Part shown: positions 49,861 through 59,026 of the stretch, piece by piece
How the letters are laid out: each line of letters opens with the position of its first letter
How positions within the stretch are numbered: the stretch's first letter is position 1
From: Amycolatopsis decaplanina DSM 44594
GTDB lineage: Bacteria; Actinomycetota; Actinomycetes; Mycobacteriales; Pseudonocardiaceae
Reading direction: 5' to 3'
NCBI RefSeq assembly: GCF_000342005.1
Contig: NZ_AOHO01000071.1
Span: forward strand, 18,364 to 82,363
Length of the DNA: 64,000 bases
Translations under genes and position numbers: made by a program
The notes under the pieces: model-generated
What the model saw: only the letters and a program-made list of their open reading frames with translations
What the model was told of the DNA's origin: nothing
Database searches by the model: none

Positions 49861-51761
49861 CGGTGCGTGTCCTCCGGCGCCGGCGTCCGGCTCGCCAGCT
49901 TCGCCGACCACTCGGTCACCCGCCGCGCCACGTCCTGCGCGGTGAGCCCGACGCGGGCCAGCACCTCCTCGCGCGAACCATGGTCGTGGAACACCTGCGG
50001 CACCGCGAGATCGCGCAGCGGCACATCGCACTCGGCGTCGCGGAACAGCGCGGCCAGCGCGGAGCCGAAACCACCGTGCCGCCCGCTGTCCTCGACGGTC
50101 ACGACGAGTTTGTGCTGCTCGGCCAGCGCCACCAGTTCGGCGGGCGCCGGGACGACCCAGCGCGGATCCACCACGGTCACGCCGACGCCCTGGTCGGCCA
50201 GCCGGTCCGCGGCGGCGAGCCCGAGCATCGCGAACGCGCCCACCACGACGAGCAGGACGTCGGCTTCACCGGCGGGTTTGCGCAGCACGTCCACCGTGCC
50301 GACGCGTTCCACGGCGGGCACGGAGTCGATCACGCCGCCCTTGGAGAACCGCAGCGCGGTCGGCCCGTCCTCGACCGCGACGGCCTCCCGCAGTTCCTCG
50401 CGCAGCGTGCCGGCGTCACGCGGAGCGGCGACCCGCATGCCGGGCACCATGCCCAGCAGCGAAAGGTCCCACATGCCGTGGTGGCTCGGCCCGTCCGGCC
50501 CGGTGATACCCGCCCGGTCCAGCACCAGCGTCACCGGCTGACGGTGCAACGCGACGTCCATCAGGACCTGGTCGAACGCCCGGTTCAGGAAGGTCGAGTA
50601 GACGGCGACGACGGGGTGCTTGCCGCCCATCGCGAGACCGGCGGCCGAGGTCACCGCGTGCTGCTCGGCGATCCCGACGTCGTACCAGCGGTCGGGGTAC
50701 GCCTCGGCGAACTTGTGCAGCCCGGTCGAGCGCAGCATGGCCGCGGTGATCGCGACGACGTCCTCGCGATCGGCGCCGATCTTGACCAGTTCGTCGGCGA
50801 AGACCCCGGTCCAGCTCGGGCCCTTGACCGGCGGCAGGCCGGTTTCCGGGTCGATCGGGTCGGTCTGGTGCATCTGGTCGGCCTGGTTGGTCACGGCGGG
50901 CTCGTAGCCGTGACCCTTCTCGGTGACCACGTGCACGATGACCGCGCCGCCGAAGTCGCGGGCGCTCTGGAACGCCTTCTCCAGCGCGACGAGGTCGTGC
51001 CCGTCGACCGGGCCGAGGTACTTGAGGCCGAGGTCGGAGAACATCATCTGCGGGCTCAGCGCGTCCTTGAGGCCCGCCTTCGCCGCGTGCAGCGCCGCGT
51101 AGATCGGCTTGCCGACGACGGGCGTGTGCCGCAGCAGTTCCTTGCCGCGGTCCAGAACGCGTTCGTAACCCGGCTTGAGACGCAGTGACGCGAGGTGATC
51201 CGCGACGCCGCCGATGGTCGGCGAGTACGAGCGGCCGTTGTCGTTGATGACGATGACGACCGGGCGGCGCGGGTTCGCGGCGATGTTGTTGAGCGCCTCC
51301 CAGCACATGCCGCCGGTCAGCGCGCCGTCGCCGACGACGGCGATCGCGTGCCTGCCGCCCCCGCCGAGTTCGAACGCCTTCGCCAGGCCATCCACATAGG
51401 ACAGAGCGGTCGAGGCGTGGCTGTTCTCGACGAGGTCGTGCTCGCTCTCGCCGCGCGCCGGGTAGCCGGTGAGGCCGCCGAGCTGGCGGAGCTTGCCGAA
51501 GCCGTCGTGACGACCGGTGACGATCTTGTGGACGTACGCCTGGTGACCGACGTCCCACACGATCGCGTCGTCCGGCGAGTCGAAGACCCGGTGCAGCGCC
51601 ATGGTCAGCTCGACCACACCCAGGTTCGGGCCGAGGTGACCACCGGCGAGCCGCACCTTCTCGACGAGGAAGTCCCGGATCTCCGCGGCCAGCTCGCCGA
51701 GCTGACCCTGGTTCATCCGCTTCAAGTCGGCCGGTCCGTGCACGGACTCGAGCAACGTCAC
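49857..51761 (-). CDS. dxs: 1-deoxy-D-xylulose-5-phosphate synthase
   Basis: 634 residues, normal DXS length. TPP motif GDGALTGGMCWEALNNI, VGHQAYVHKIVTGR and SPQMMFSDLGLKYLGPVDGHD (in part) are diagnostic; the transketolase C-terminal half contains LVVVVGAFAMLGLAAAD. It makes DXP from pyruvate and glyceraldehyde-3-phosphate, the first step of the MEP isoprenoid pathway. Start GTG 51761 behind GGTGGGAGA. The usual actinobacterial neighbourhood near hemE and rnd is kept, but at a distance. Confidence 0.96.
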   Translation of the reverse strand: MTLLESVHGPADLKRMNQGQLGELAAEIRDFLVEKVRLAGGHLGPNLGVVELTMALHRVFDSPDDAIVWDVGHQAYVHKIVTGRHDGFGKLRQLGGLTGYPARGESEHDLVENSHASTALSYVDGLAKAFELGGGGRHAIAVVGDGALTGGMCWEALNNIAANPRRPVVIVINDNGRSYSPTIGGVADHLASLRLKPGYERVLDRGKELLRHTPVVGKPIYAALHAAKAGLKDALSPQMMFSDLGLKYLGPVDGHDLVALEKAFQSARDFGGAVIVHVVTEKGHGYEPAVTNQADQMHQTDPIDPETGLPPVKGPSWTGVFADELVKIGADREDVVAITAAMLRSTGLHKFAEAYPDRWYDVGIAEQHAVTSAAGLAMGGKHPVVAVYSTFLNRAFDQVLMDVALHRQPVTLVLDRAGITGPDGPSHHGMWDLSLLGMVPGMRVAAPRDAGTLREELREAVAVEDGPTALRFSKGGVIDSVPAVERVGTVDVLRKPAGEADVLLVVVGAFAMLGLAAADRLADQGVGVTVVDPRWVVPAPAELVALAEQHKLVVTVEDSGRHGGFGSALAALFRDAECDVPLRDLAVPQVFHDHGSREEVLARVGLTAQDVARRVTEWSAKLASRTPAPEDTHR

Positions 51762-51970
51762 TCTCCCACCTCGCCTGGTTCCTCTTCCGCCGTTCCGGCC
51801 AGTCTACGGAGGGCGCCTGAGAGCCTTCCGTCCACCGCGTCACGCGTCACATGTCAGAAAATCACCACTCGGCACCCGACGGTGTGAACATGGTCTCTTT
51901 TGCCAAGTAGCGGTCACGTCGGGTGGCCACGATAATCGCTGATCGGCGGTCAGTTCGAAGTACGTTTTCC

Positions 51971-51989
51971 CGCTGAGAACTCATCAGCG
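51971..51989 (+). promoter_or_regulatory. Small hairpin in the betB leader
   Basis: CGCTGA/TCAGCG stem (51971-51976 with 51984-51989) 27 bases before the betaine aldehyde dehydrogenase ATG. The rest of the 254-bp gap between dxs and this operon shows no gene and no clear promoter. Confidence 0.3.
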
Positions 51990-52015
51990 CAGCAGGAGCC
52001 GGCTCGGAGGGCTTG

Positions 52016-53503
52016 ATGGCGGACTTTTTCATCGGTGGCGAGTGGGTCGACGCGGTCGGCGGTGGTCGCCGCGAAATCCGCTGCCCCGCTGACGGGTCGC
52101 TGGTCGCGGAGGTCGCCGAAGGCACCCGAGAAGACACCGAAGCGGCCATCGCCGCCGCCAGGAAGGCGTTCGACACCGGCCCGTGGCCGCGGACTCCGGC
52201 GCCACAGCGCGGTGACCTGCTGCTGAAGGCCGCCGACCTGCTCGACCGCGACGCCGCGGCCTTCGCCCGCGCCGAGTCGCTCGACACCGGGAAACGCCTG
52301 GTCGAGAGCGAATACGACATGGCGGACATCGCCGCGTGCCTCCGCTACTTCGGCAAGCTCGCCGCGAACGACGCGGGCCGCGTGGTCGACACCGGCAACC
52401 CCGACGCGTTCAGCCGGATCGTGCATGAGCCGGTCGGCGTCTGCGGGCTGATCACGCCGTGGAACTACCCGCTCCTGCAGACCATCTGGAAGGTCGCCCC
52501 CGCGCTCGCGGCGGGCAACACGTTCGTCCTCAAGCCCAGCGAGCTGACCCCGCACACCTCGATCATGCTGATGAAGCTGCTGACCGAGGCCGGGCTTCCC
52601 GGCGGCGTCGCGAACCTCGTGCTCGGCGCCGGAGCGCAGGCCGGGGCGCCGCTGTCCGAGCATGCGGGAGTCGACCTCGTCTCGTTCACCGGCGGCCTCG
52701 CGACCGGCAAGATCATCGCCGCCTCCGCCGCGGGCACCATCAAGAAGGTCGCGCTGGAACTGGGCGGCAAGAACCCGAACGTCGTGTTCGCCGACTCGGA
52801 CTTCGACACCGCCGTCGACTACGCGCTGACCGCGGTGTTCCTGCACTCCGGGCAGGTCTGCTCGGCGGGCGCGCGCTTGATAGTCCAGGAGGAGTGGCAC
52901 GACAGGTTCGTCGACGAACTCGTCCGCCGCGCCGAACTGATCCGACTGGGTGGACCTTTCGACCCGAAGGCTGAAACCGGTCCACTGATCTCCGCCGCCC
53001 ATTTGGAAAAGATCGAACGCTACGTCGCCGCCGCGCTGGAAGAGGGCGCCGTCCTGCGCACCGGCGGCAAACGTCCCGACGATCGCGCACTCGCGAAGGG
53101 GCACTACTACCTGCCGACCATCCTCGACAACGTGAAGCAAGGCAGCAGCGCCGTCGTCGACGAATCGTTCGGCCCCGTGCTCACCGTCGAGACCTTCACC
53201 GACGAGGACGACGCCGTCCGCATCGCCAACGACACCCACTACGGCCTCGCGGGCGCGGTGTTCACCTCGGACGCCTCCCGCGCGCAGCGGGTCGCGAACC
53301 GGCTGCGGCACGGCACGATCTGGATCAACGACTTCCATCCCTATCTGCCGCAGGCGGAATGGGGCGGCTACAAGCAGTCCGGGTTCGGGCGCGAACTCGG
53401 CCCGACCGGACTCGCCGAATACACGGAGGCGAAGCACATCTATCAGAACCTCAGGCCCGCACCACAGCGCTGGTTCTCCGGGGAGCCCGCCGCATCCAAC
53501 TGA
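52016..53503 (+). CDS. betB: Betaine aldehyde dehydrogenase
   Basis: 495 residues. Catalytic Cys in SGQVCSAGAR, Glu in LELGGKNP, with HEPVGVCGLITPWNYPLLQTIWKVAPALAAG (in part) typical of BetB/GbsA. It oxidises betaine aldehyde to glycine betaine. ATG 52016 has GGAGG five bases upstream; a TTG at 52013 is a poorer start. Followed 16 bases later by the permease and then choline dehydrogenase, so the three form a choline-to-betaine operon. No betI regulator is adjacent. Confidence 0.85.
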   Translation: MADFFIGGEWVDAVGGGRREIRCPADGSLVAEVAEGTREDTEAAIAAARKAFDTGPWPRTPAPQRGDLLLKAADLLDRDAAAFARAESLDTGKRLVESEYDMADIAACLRYFGKLAANDAGRVVDTGNPDAFSRIVHEPVGVCGLITPWNYPLLQTIWKVAPALAAGNTFVLKPSELTPHTSIMLMKLLTEAGLPGGVANLVLGAGAQAGAPLSEHAGVDLVSFTGGLATGKIIAASAAGTIKKVALELGGKNPNVVFADSDFDTAVDYALTAVFLHSGQVCSAGARLIVQEEWHDRFVDELVRRAELIRLGGPFDPKAETGPLISAAHLEKIERYVAAALEEGAVLRTGGKRPDDRALAKGHYYLPTILDNVKQGSSAVVDESFGPVLTVETFTDEDDAVRIANDTHYGLAGAVFTSDASRAQRVANRLRHGTIWINDFHPYLPQAEWGGYKQSGFGRELGPTGLAEYTEAKHIYQNLRPAPQRWFSGEPAASN

Positions 53504-53519
53504 AGATGGGAAACTGCCG

Positions 53520-55031
53520 ATGAGCACTCCTTCCGATGACGGCCTGGCCGGTTTCGGCTACAAACAGGAACTCGAAAGAACCCTCGGCAACTTCCACACC
53601 TTCGCCGCCGGGATCAGCTACATCTCGATCCTGACCGGCACCTTCCAGCTGTTCTACTTCGGCTTCAGTTTCGGCGGTCCCGCCTACTGGTGGTCGTGGC
53701 CGATGGTGTTCGTCGGCCAGCTGATGGTCGCGCTGTCGTTCGCCGAACTGGCCGCGCACTACCCGGTGGCCGGCTCGATCTACAACTGGTCGAAACGGCT
53801 CGGCAGCCCGCATGTGGCATGGCTGGCGGGCTGGATGATGCTCACCGCGTCGATCGTCACCATCGCCGCCGTCGCGCTCGCCTACCAGATCACGCTCCCC
53901 CAGATCTCGTCGTTCTTCTCCTTCTCCGGGGACAGCGCGGTGAACGCGGTCATCCTGGGCACCGTCCTGATCGTGTTCACCACGCTGGTGAACGCCTGGG
54001 GCGTCAAGCTGATGGCACGGATCAACAGCGCCGGGGTGTTCATCGAACTGATCGCCGCGGTCCTGCTGATCGTCGCGCTCGCGGTGAACATCACGCGGGG
54101 CCCCGAGGTCGTCATGCAGACCAACGACACCGGCGCCGACCAGCCGTGGGGCTATTTCGGGGCGTTCCTGGTCGCCTCGCTCGCGTCGACCTACGTCATG
54201 TACGGCTTCGACACCGCCAGCTCGCTCGGCGAGGAGTCCCACGACCCTCGCAAGAACGCGCCCAAGGCGATCCTGCGCGCGCTGATCGCGTCGTTCGTCA
54301 TCGGCGGGCTCATCCTGCTGCTGGCGCTGATGGCCGTGCGCGACATCGACAACCCGGAGATCGCCACCGGCGGCCTGCAGTTCATCGTCCTCGACGTGCT
54401 CGGCAGCACCGTCGGCACGATCTTCCTGCTGGCCGTGGTCATCGCGATCACCGTATGCAACCTGGCCGTCCAGTCGGCGTCGATCCGGATGATGTTCGCG
54501 ATGGGCCGCGACAACAACCTGCCGGCCGGGAAGCATCTGGCGAGGGTGTCGCCGAAGACCAAGACGCCCGTGATCCCCGCGATCGTCTCCGGGGTCATCG
54601 CGGTGCTGATCCTGGTGGTCAACGTCGGCCAGCCACAGATCTTCACGGTGATCACCAGTATCGGCATCATCATGATCTACCTGGCGTACCTGCTGGTCAC
54701 CGTCCCGATGCTGGTCAAGCGCTTCCGCGGGCAGTGGCCGCCGCCGAAGGTGGCGGGCACCGAGTACTTCTCGCTCGGCAAACTAGGCCTGCCGGTGAAC
54801 ATCCTCGGCGTTCTGTGGGGCGGCGCCATCGTGGTGAACCTGGCCTGGCCGCGGCGCGAGGTCTACAACGCGACCGAGCCGTATCACTGGTACCTCGAAT
54901 GGGGGGCCGTGTTGTTCGTCGGCGCGGTGGCGGTCGCCGGTTTCGCGTATTACTGGTTCGTCCTGCGGCACAAGAGCGGCGTCCTGGCCGATCACGCCGC
55001 GGAAGCACATCCCGAGGAGGCAGCACAGTGA
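53520..55031 (+). CDS. APC-family permease, probable choline importer
   Basis: 503 residues, about 12 transmembrane helices. Close paralogue of the permease at 22743: both begin FGYRQEL/FGYKQEL and share YGFDTASS, and GVRLMARIN/GVKLMARIN. Position inside a choline-oxidation operon suggests choline uptake, although bacterial choline importers are more often BetT/OpuB types. Its stop overlaps the choline dehydrogenase GTG (GTGA). The C-terminal tail is acidic and cytoplasmic. Confidence 0.83.
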   Translation: MSTPSDDGLAGFGYKQELERTLGNFHTFAAGISYISILTGTFQLFYFGFSFGGPAYWWSWPMVFVGQLMVALSFAELAAHYPVAGSIYNWSKRLGSPHVAWLAGWMMLTASIVTIAAVALAYQITLPQISSFFSFSGDSAVNAVILGTVLIVFTTLVNAWGVKLMARINSAGVFIELIAAVLLIVALAVNITRGPEVVMQTNDTGADQPWGYFGAFLVASLASTYVMYGFDTASSLGEESHDPRKNAPKAILRALIASFVIGGLILLLALMAVRDIDNPEIATGGLQFIVLDVLGSTVGTIFLLAVVIAITVCNLAVQSASIRMMFAMGRDNNLPAGKHLARVSPKTKTPVIPAIVSGVIAVLILVVNVGQPQIFTVITSIGIIMIYLAYLLVTVPMLVKRFRGQWPPPKVAGTEYFSLGKLGLPVNILGVLWGGAIVVNLAWPRREVYNATEPYHWYLEWGAVLFVGAVAVAGFAYYWFVLRHKSGVLADHAAEAHPEEAAQ

Positions 55032-56581
55032 CCGGAGAGTTCGACTACATCGTCGTCGGCGGCGGGACGGCGGGTTCGGTGGTCGCGGCGAGACTCTCGG
55101 AAGACCCGGACGTCACCGTGGCGCTCCTGGAAGCCGGTCCGTCCGATGTGGACGATCCAGCGGTGCTGGAACTGACGAAATGGATGGCACTGCTGGAATC
55201 CGGCTACGACTGGGACTATCTGGTCGAACCGCAGGAAGCCGGCAACTCCTTCCTGCGCCACGCCCGCGCGCGGGTGCTCGGCGGCTGCTCGTCGCACAAC
55301 TCGTGCATCGCGTTCTGGGCACCGGCGGAAGACCTCGACGAGTGGGCTTCGCTCGGCCTGCCCGACTGGTCTTCCCAGGACATCTTCCCGCTGTACAAAC
55401 GTCTCGAGACCAACGACGGACCCGGTGACCACCACGGCCGGTCGGGCCCGGTGACCATCCGCTCGGTGCCGCCGAACGATCCGACCGGCGTCGCGCTGCT
55501 GCAGGCGTGCGAGCAGGCGGGCATCCCGAGGACGGAGTTCAACTCGGGCAAGACCGTGACGCACGGGGCGAACTGGTTCCAGATCAACGCGCGCGAGGAC
55601 GGCACGCGGTCTTCGGCGTCGGTGTCGTACCTGCATCCGATCATCGGCAAGCGGCCGAATCTGGAGATCATCACCGGTGCCCGCGTCCGACGGCTGCTAT
55701 TCGACGGCAAACGCTGCACCGGTGCGGAATACCTGGCCGACGACCTGATCCACGGTGTGCGGCTGCGGGCGAGGCGCGAGGTGATCCTGTCCTCGGGCGC
55801 GATCGACACGCCGAAACTCCTGATGCTGTCCGGGATCGGCCCCGCTGAGCATTTGCGCGAAGTCGGCGTGGAGGTCCTGGTGGACTCCCCCGGTGTCGGC
55901 GAGAACCTGCAGGATCACCCGGAAGGCGTCATCCAGTGGGATGCGCTCCAGCCGATGACGACCGAGTCCACGCAATGTTGGGAGATCGGCATCTTCACCA
56001 CCACGAAGGAAGGCCTCGACCGGCCGGACCTGATGTTCCACTACGGCTCGGTGCCGTTCGACATGAACACCCTCCGGCAGGGATATCCGACCACGGAGAA
56101 CGGTTTCTGCCTGACCCCGAACGTCACCCGGTCACGGTCGACCGGGACCGTGCGGCTGCGCAGCCGCGACTACCGGGACAAGCCGAAGGTGGACCCGCGC
56201 TACTTCACCGACGAGCACGACATGCGCGTGATGACCTACGGCATCAAACTGGCGCGCAAGATCGCCGAACAGCCCGCGCTGGACGAATGGGCGGGCACGG
56301 AACTGGCGCCCGGCAAGGACGTCAAGACCGACGACGAGATCGCGGACTACCTGCGCAAGACGCACAACACGGTCTATCACCCCTCGTGCACCGCGAAAAT
56401 GGGCGGTGACGACGACCCGCTGGCCGTACTGGACGCCCGGCTGCGCGTGCGCGGCGTCGAAGGCCTGCGGGTCGCCGACGGTTCGGCGATGCCGTTCCTG
56501 GTCGCGGTGAACCCGTGCATCACGACGATGGCGATCGGTGAACGGTGCGCGGACATGCTGAAGGAAGACGCGCGCTCCTAG
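55028..56581 (+). CDS. betA: Choline dehydrogenase-like GMC oxidoreductase
   Basis: 517 residues. FAD motif DYIVVGGGTAGSVVAARLSED, GMC signature 1 (ARARVLGGCSSHNSCIAFWAP) and signature 2 (LSSGAIDTPKLLMLSGIGP); catalytic His in HNTVYHPSCTAKMG and Asn in VAVNPCITTMAIGERCADM. Oxidises choline to betaine aldehyde; some GMC homologues prefer other alcohols, but the linked betB supports choline. GTG 55028 start; a longer open frame across the permease gene is not real. Confidence 0.87.
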   Translation: MTGEFDYIVVGGGTAGSVVAARLSEDPDVTVALLEAGPSDVDDPAVLELTKWMALLESGYDWDYLVEPQEAGNSFLRHARARVLGGCSSHNSCIAFWAPAEDLDEWASLGLPDWSSQDIFPLYKRLETNDGPGDHHGRSGPVTIRSVPPNDPTGVALLQACEQAGIPRTEFNSGKTVTHGANWFQINAREDGTRSSASVSYLHPIIGKRPNLEIITGARVRRLLFDGKRCTGAEYLADDLIHGVRLRARREVILSSGAIDTPKLLMLSGIGPAEHLREVGVEVLVDSPGVGENLQDHPEGVIQWDALQPMTTESTQCWEIGIFTTTKEGLDRPDLMFHYGSVPFDMNTLRQGYPTTENGFCLTPNVTRSRSTGTVRLRSRDYRDKPKVDPRYFTDEHDMRVMTYGIKLARKIAEQPALDEWAGTELAPGKDVKTDDEIADYLRKTHNTVYHPSCTAKMGGDDDPLAVLDARLRVRGVEGLRVADGSAMPFLVAVNPCITTMAIGERCADMLKEDARS

Positions 56582-56618
56582 CTTCACAACTCCTCGACGT
56601 CTGTGGCAAGTCGTTGTT

Positions 56619-56650
56619 CTATTTGAGGGGTAAGGCAAACGTGGCGTGTC
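56619..56650 (+). repeat. Third copy of the MITE end sequence
   Basis: TGAGGGGTAAGGCAA followed by ACGTGGCGTG (56624-56649) matches the terminal repeat of the 58301-58532 element, in the same orientation as its left end. It is followed within 14 bases by a family-A palindrome. Confidence 0.7.
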
Positions 56651-56662
56651 CCGGTCGCGGCC

Positions 56663-56708
56663 CTCGTGAGTGGTTAGGACGGTTAGAACCGTCCTAACCA
56701 CTCACGAG
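56663..56708. repeat. Family-A palindrome, copy 3
   Basis: Perfect 22-bp arms 56663-56684 and 56687-56708, centre AG. Arm variant GGTTAGG, compensated on the other arm. Lies between choline dehydrogenase and the HNH pseudogene. Confidence 0.85.
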
Positions 56709-56803
56709 CGTCACGATGCCCGACACCCTAATCACTCATCAGTGGCAAATGCACAATTACCGTTGTTGCTTAAAATTACGAATGATTTCCCGGAATATTT
56801 CGG

Positions 56804-56815
56804 TAATATGGAGAC
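56804..56815 (+). promoter_or_regulatory. Leaderless -10 of the HNH gene
   Basis: TAATAT (56804-56809), six bases, GTG 56816. The preceding 55 bases are unusually AT-rich and carry TTACCG and CGGTAA inverted copies (56759 and 56801 regions). Confidence 0.5.
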
Positions 56816-58071
56816 GTGCCCGAGACGACCATTCCAGAACTGCCGCAGGAGCTGTGGCGCGCCGGCAAGCTGGAGCTTGCCCACGGCGTGACGCACCTGC
56901 TGCAGGTGATGAGAGTGGCCTCTGCCGGGTTGGGCAAATACCTGTCCGAGATCGAGTCGCGGGGCGCGGAAGACTTGTTCGGCTATGGGAGCGCGGCATC
57001 ATGGCTCGCTGATGTCGCCCGGATCTCCCGGGGTGACGCGCAAGACATGGTGAACCGGGCCCTGCCCCTGAACCGCACGCCGGGCGTCGGTGGTGAGGGT
57101 GCCGTGTTCGCGCCCGCGACGGCCGCCGCGGCCGACGACGGCGCGCTCGGAGAGCAGCACATCGACCTGATCCTGGAGATCCTCCGCAAAATCCCCTCCG
57201 ACGTGCCCGCGGAGGAACGAGCCGGGGCGGAGAAGATCCTCGCCGATCTCGCCCGCGACGCCGGACCGAAAGAGATCGCCGAGGCCGGAGCCGACCTGCT
57301 CGCACACCTCGACCCCGATGGGAACGAGCCGAAGGATCCCGAACCCACCCCTCCGCGCCGCGAGGTGTTCGTCGAGCGTCGCAAGGACGGCTTCTGGAAA
57401 CTGTCCGGACTCCTGGACCCCGAGACCGGCGCCCGCACCGCGGCCGCGCTGGACGCCTACGGGGCGAAGCGTCCGATCGACGAGTTCGGCCAGGCCGACC
57501 ACCGCACCATGCCCCAGCGCCGAGGCGACGCGTGGGCCGACCTCCTCGACCTCGCCATCGCCTGCCCCGACCAGCCGGGCACCTCCGGCTACCGCACGCT
57601 GGTGCACGTCACCGTCGGACTCGATGCCCTGAAGACCGGGGTCGGGAAAGCCTGCCTGGACTTCGTCGGCCGGATCACGCCCGCGAAGCCCGTTTGGCCG
57701 CCTGCGACTGCTTGATGATCCCTGTGGTGCTCAGCGCCGCGGGTGAGCCTCTCGATGTCGGACGGATGAAACGCTTCGTCACTCCCGGACAACGCCGGGC
57801 CTTGAACATCCGCGACGGTGGTTGCGCTTTCCCTGGCTGCCATCGAGCGCCGAAGCACTGTCACGCCCACCATATTCGGCACTGGGCAGACGACGGGCCC
57901 ACCGATCTGCGGAACCTGGTCCTGCTCTGCGGCTTCCACCACCGGCTCATCCACCACGGCGACTGGCAGGTTCGGATGGCGCCGGATGGGATACCGGAGT
58001 TCGTGCCACCCCAATACCTCGACCCGCTACAGGCGCCGCGGCGCAACACCCTCCACCGCGTCGTGACTTGA
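56816..58071 (+). pseudogene. DUF222/HNH endonuclease-like gene broken by one missing base
   Basis: The N-terminal 300 residues (56816-57715) are a DUF222 domain ending prematurely after VGRITPAKPVWPPATA. In another frame the protein continues as ...ACDCLMIPVVLSAAGEPLDVGRMKRFVTPGQRRALNIRDGGCAFPGCHR and the HNH core CHAHHIRHWADDGPTDLRNLVLLCGFHHRLIHHG (in part), ending at 58071. Adding one G at about 57688 restores one protein of roughly 418 residues (AKARLAACDC). DUF222/HNH proteins are multi-copy in Actinobacteria and of unclear function. The frameshift is seen directly; whether it is real or an assembly error is not known. Confidence 0.85.
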
Positions 58072-58147
58072 CCCTGGCACAACCCGAGGAGCCCGCCGAC
58101 CGCGCCGGCGACGGGCTCCTCGACATGCCCAGGTTCGACTAGGCGGG

Positions 58148-58174
58148 TCGTGAGCGGTAAGTCGCGTTCTAACG
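58148..58174 (+). repeat. Decayed family-A half palindrome
   Basis: TCGTGAGCGGTAAGTCGCG then TTCTAACG matches the left arm and centre of the family-A repeats, but the right arm is replaced by unrelated AT-rich sequence. Confidence 0.55.
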
Positions 58175-58300
58175 TCATATAAAACTGACGGAGATGGTCG
58201 ACACTCGGGCCTCTTGATCACTATAGGAGACCGGGGCGGGTGAGCCCGGTTGGACCGCCGGACCTACTACACCTGGGTCCGCCGCGACGAAGCTGAGCGA

Positions 58301-58532
58301 GTTATTGAGGGGTAAGGCAATCGTGGCGTGGTGCTGGGGCGTGTCGCGAAAGCCACTTTCGCGACGCTGGATGTCCCGAAAGTGGCTTTCGCGACGTTGG
58401 CGGCGGTGGGGCGGATGGCCGGCCCAGGTGGACCATGGTGGGCTCGTGAGTGGTAAGGACGGTTAGAACCGTCCTTACCACTCACGAGGCTCGCCAACAG
58501 GACACGCCTCGTTTGCCTTACCCCTCAATAAC
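58301..58532. mobile_element. MITE-like element with 30-bp terminal inverted repeats
   Basis: Terminal repeats 58301-58330 (GTTATTGAGGGGTAAGGCAA...) and 58503-58532 match at 28 of 30 positions in inverted orientation. Inside are a 23-bp inverted repeat with one mismatch (58343-58365 with 58373-58395, each arm also self-palindromic) and a family-A palindrome (58443-58488). No open frame fills it. No clear target-site duplication was found. Confidence 0.6.
58443..58488. repeat. Family-A palindrome, copy 4 (inside the MITE-like element)
   Basis: 22-bp perfect arms 58443-58464 and 58467-58488, centre AG. Arm text equals copy 1. Confidence 0.85.
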
Positions 58533-58665
58533 GGGCTTCGGACCGCGGAAGATCCAGATGCGCCACAAGCGGCACGACCGATATTCACCTCTCACGACCG
58601 CCCGGCCGAACACTCACCACACCTCCACATGCGGCGAAAGCATCTTTCAGATCGTTGAAGAAACC

Positions 58666-59022
58666 TCAAATGGAAACGACGGCCGGAGTGCCCCGAATCC
58701 CGGTCATCTGCTCAAGCGCCCAAGCCTTGCCGAACTCGGCCAGCGCGGGACCCGACCAGCAGGCCGGAATACTCACCCCATTCCACAGCGGCATCTTCGG
58801 TCCGTTCAGGGTTCCATGACTGACCTGCACCTGGACCGCGCCCTCCACCCAGGTGAAGACGAAATGCGCGTACATGAACATCCACGCTTGCCTGCCCAGC
58901 AGATCGCGTGCGAGCACCGGCCCTTCAGACGGATAAGGCGCCGTGTAGATGACTTGTTTCCTGCCGTTGCGGTAGCTGATTTCCTGAGCGGTGACTCCGG
59001 GAGGAAGCATCAACGGTTCCAC
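58666..59022 (-). CDS. Hypothetical protein, 118 residues
   Basis: Start GTG 59022 has GGAGG nine bases upstream. The protein (VEPLMLPPGVTAQEISYR...) is moderately hydrophobic with an aromatic middle (RQAWMFMYAHFVFTWVEGAVQVQVSH) and ends ALEQMTGIRGTPAVVSI. I do not recognise a family. The ribosome site overlaps the end of the small Cys-rich ORF 59027-59119, so the two look like an operon. Lower GC and position next to repeats suggest acquired DNA. A longer frame start at 59169 is less likely. Confidence 0.55.
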   Translation of the reverse strand: MEPLMLPPGVTAQEISYRNGRKQVIYTAPYPSEGPVLARDLLGRQAWMFMYAHFVFTWVEGAVQVQVSHGTLNGPKMPLWNGVSIPACWSGPALAEFGKAWALEQMTGIRGTPAVVSI

Positions 59023-59026
59023 TCGG

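Larger units (their letters stand above)
58072..58665. other. 594-bp repeat-rich gap
   Basis: No intact gene is supported. It contains a family-A remnant (58148-58174), a short coding-like stretch RTYYTWVRRDEAER (58250-58300, plus strand) that ends at the MITE boundary, and the MITE-like element 58301-58532. The flanking sequence 58540-58660 is lower in GC than the rest. A decayed mobile gene is possible but not shown. Confidence 0.6.

Noticed and set aside
58250..58315. Transposase fragment RTYYTWVRRDEAER
   Set aside because: Too short to assign to a family; listed only as a possible remnant in the gap description.
30849..58488. Palindromes as CRISPR repeats
   Set aside because: Copies are single and kilobases apart, with no regular spacers and no cas genes.
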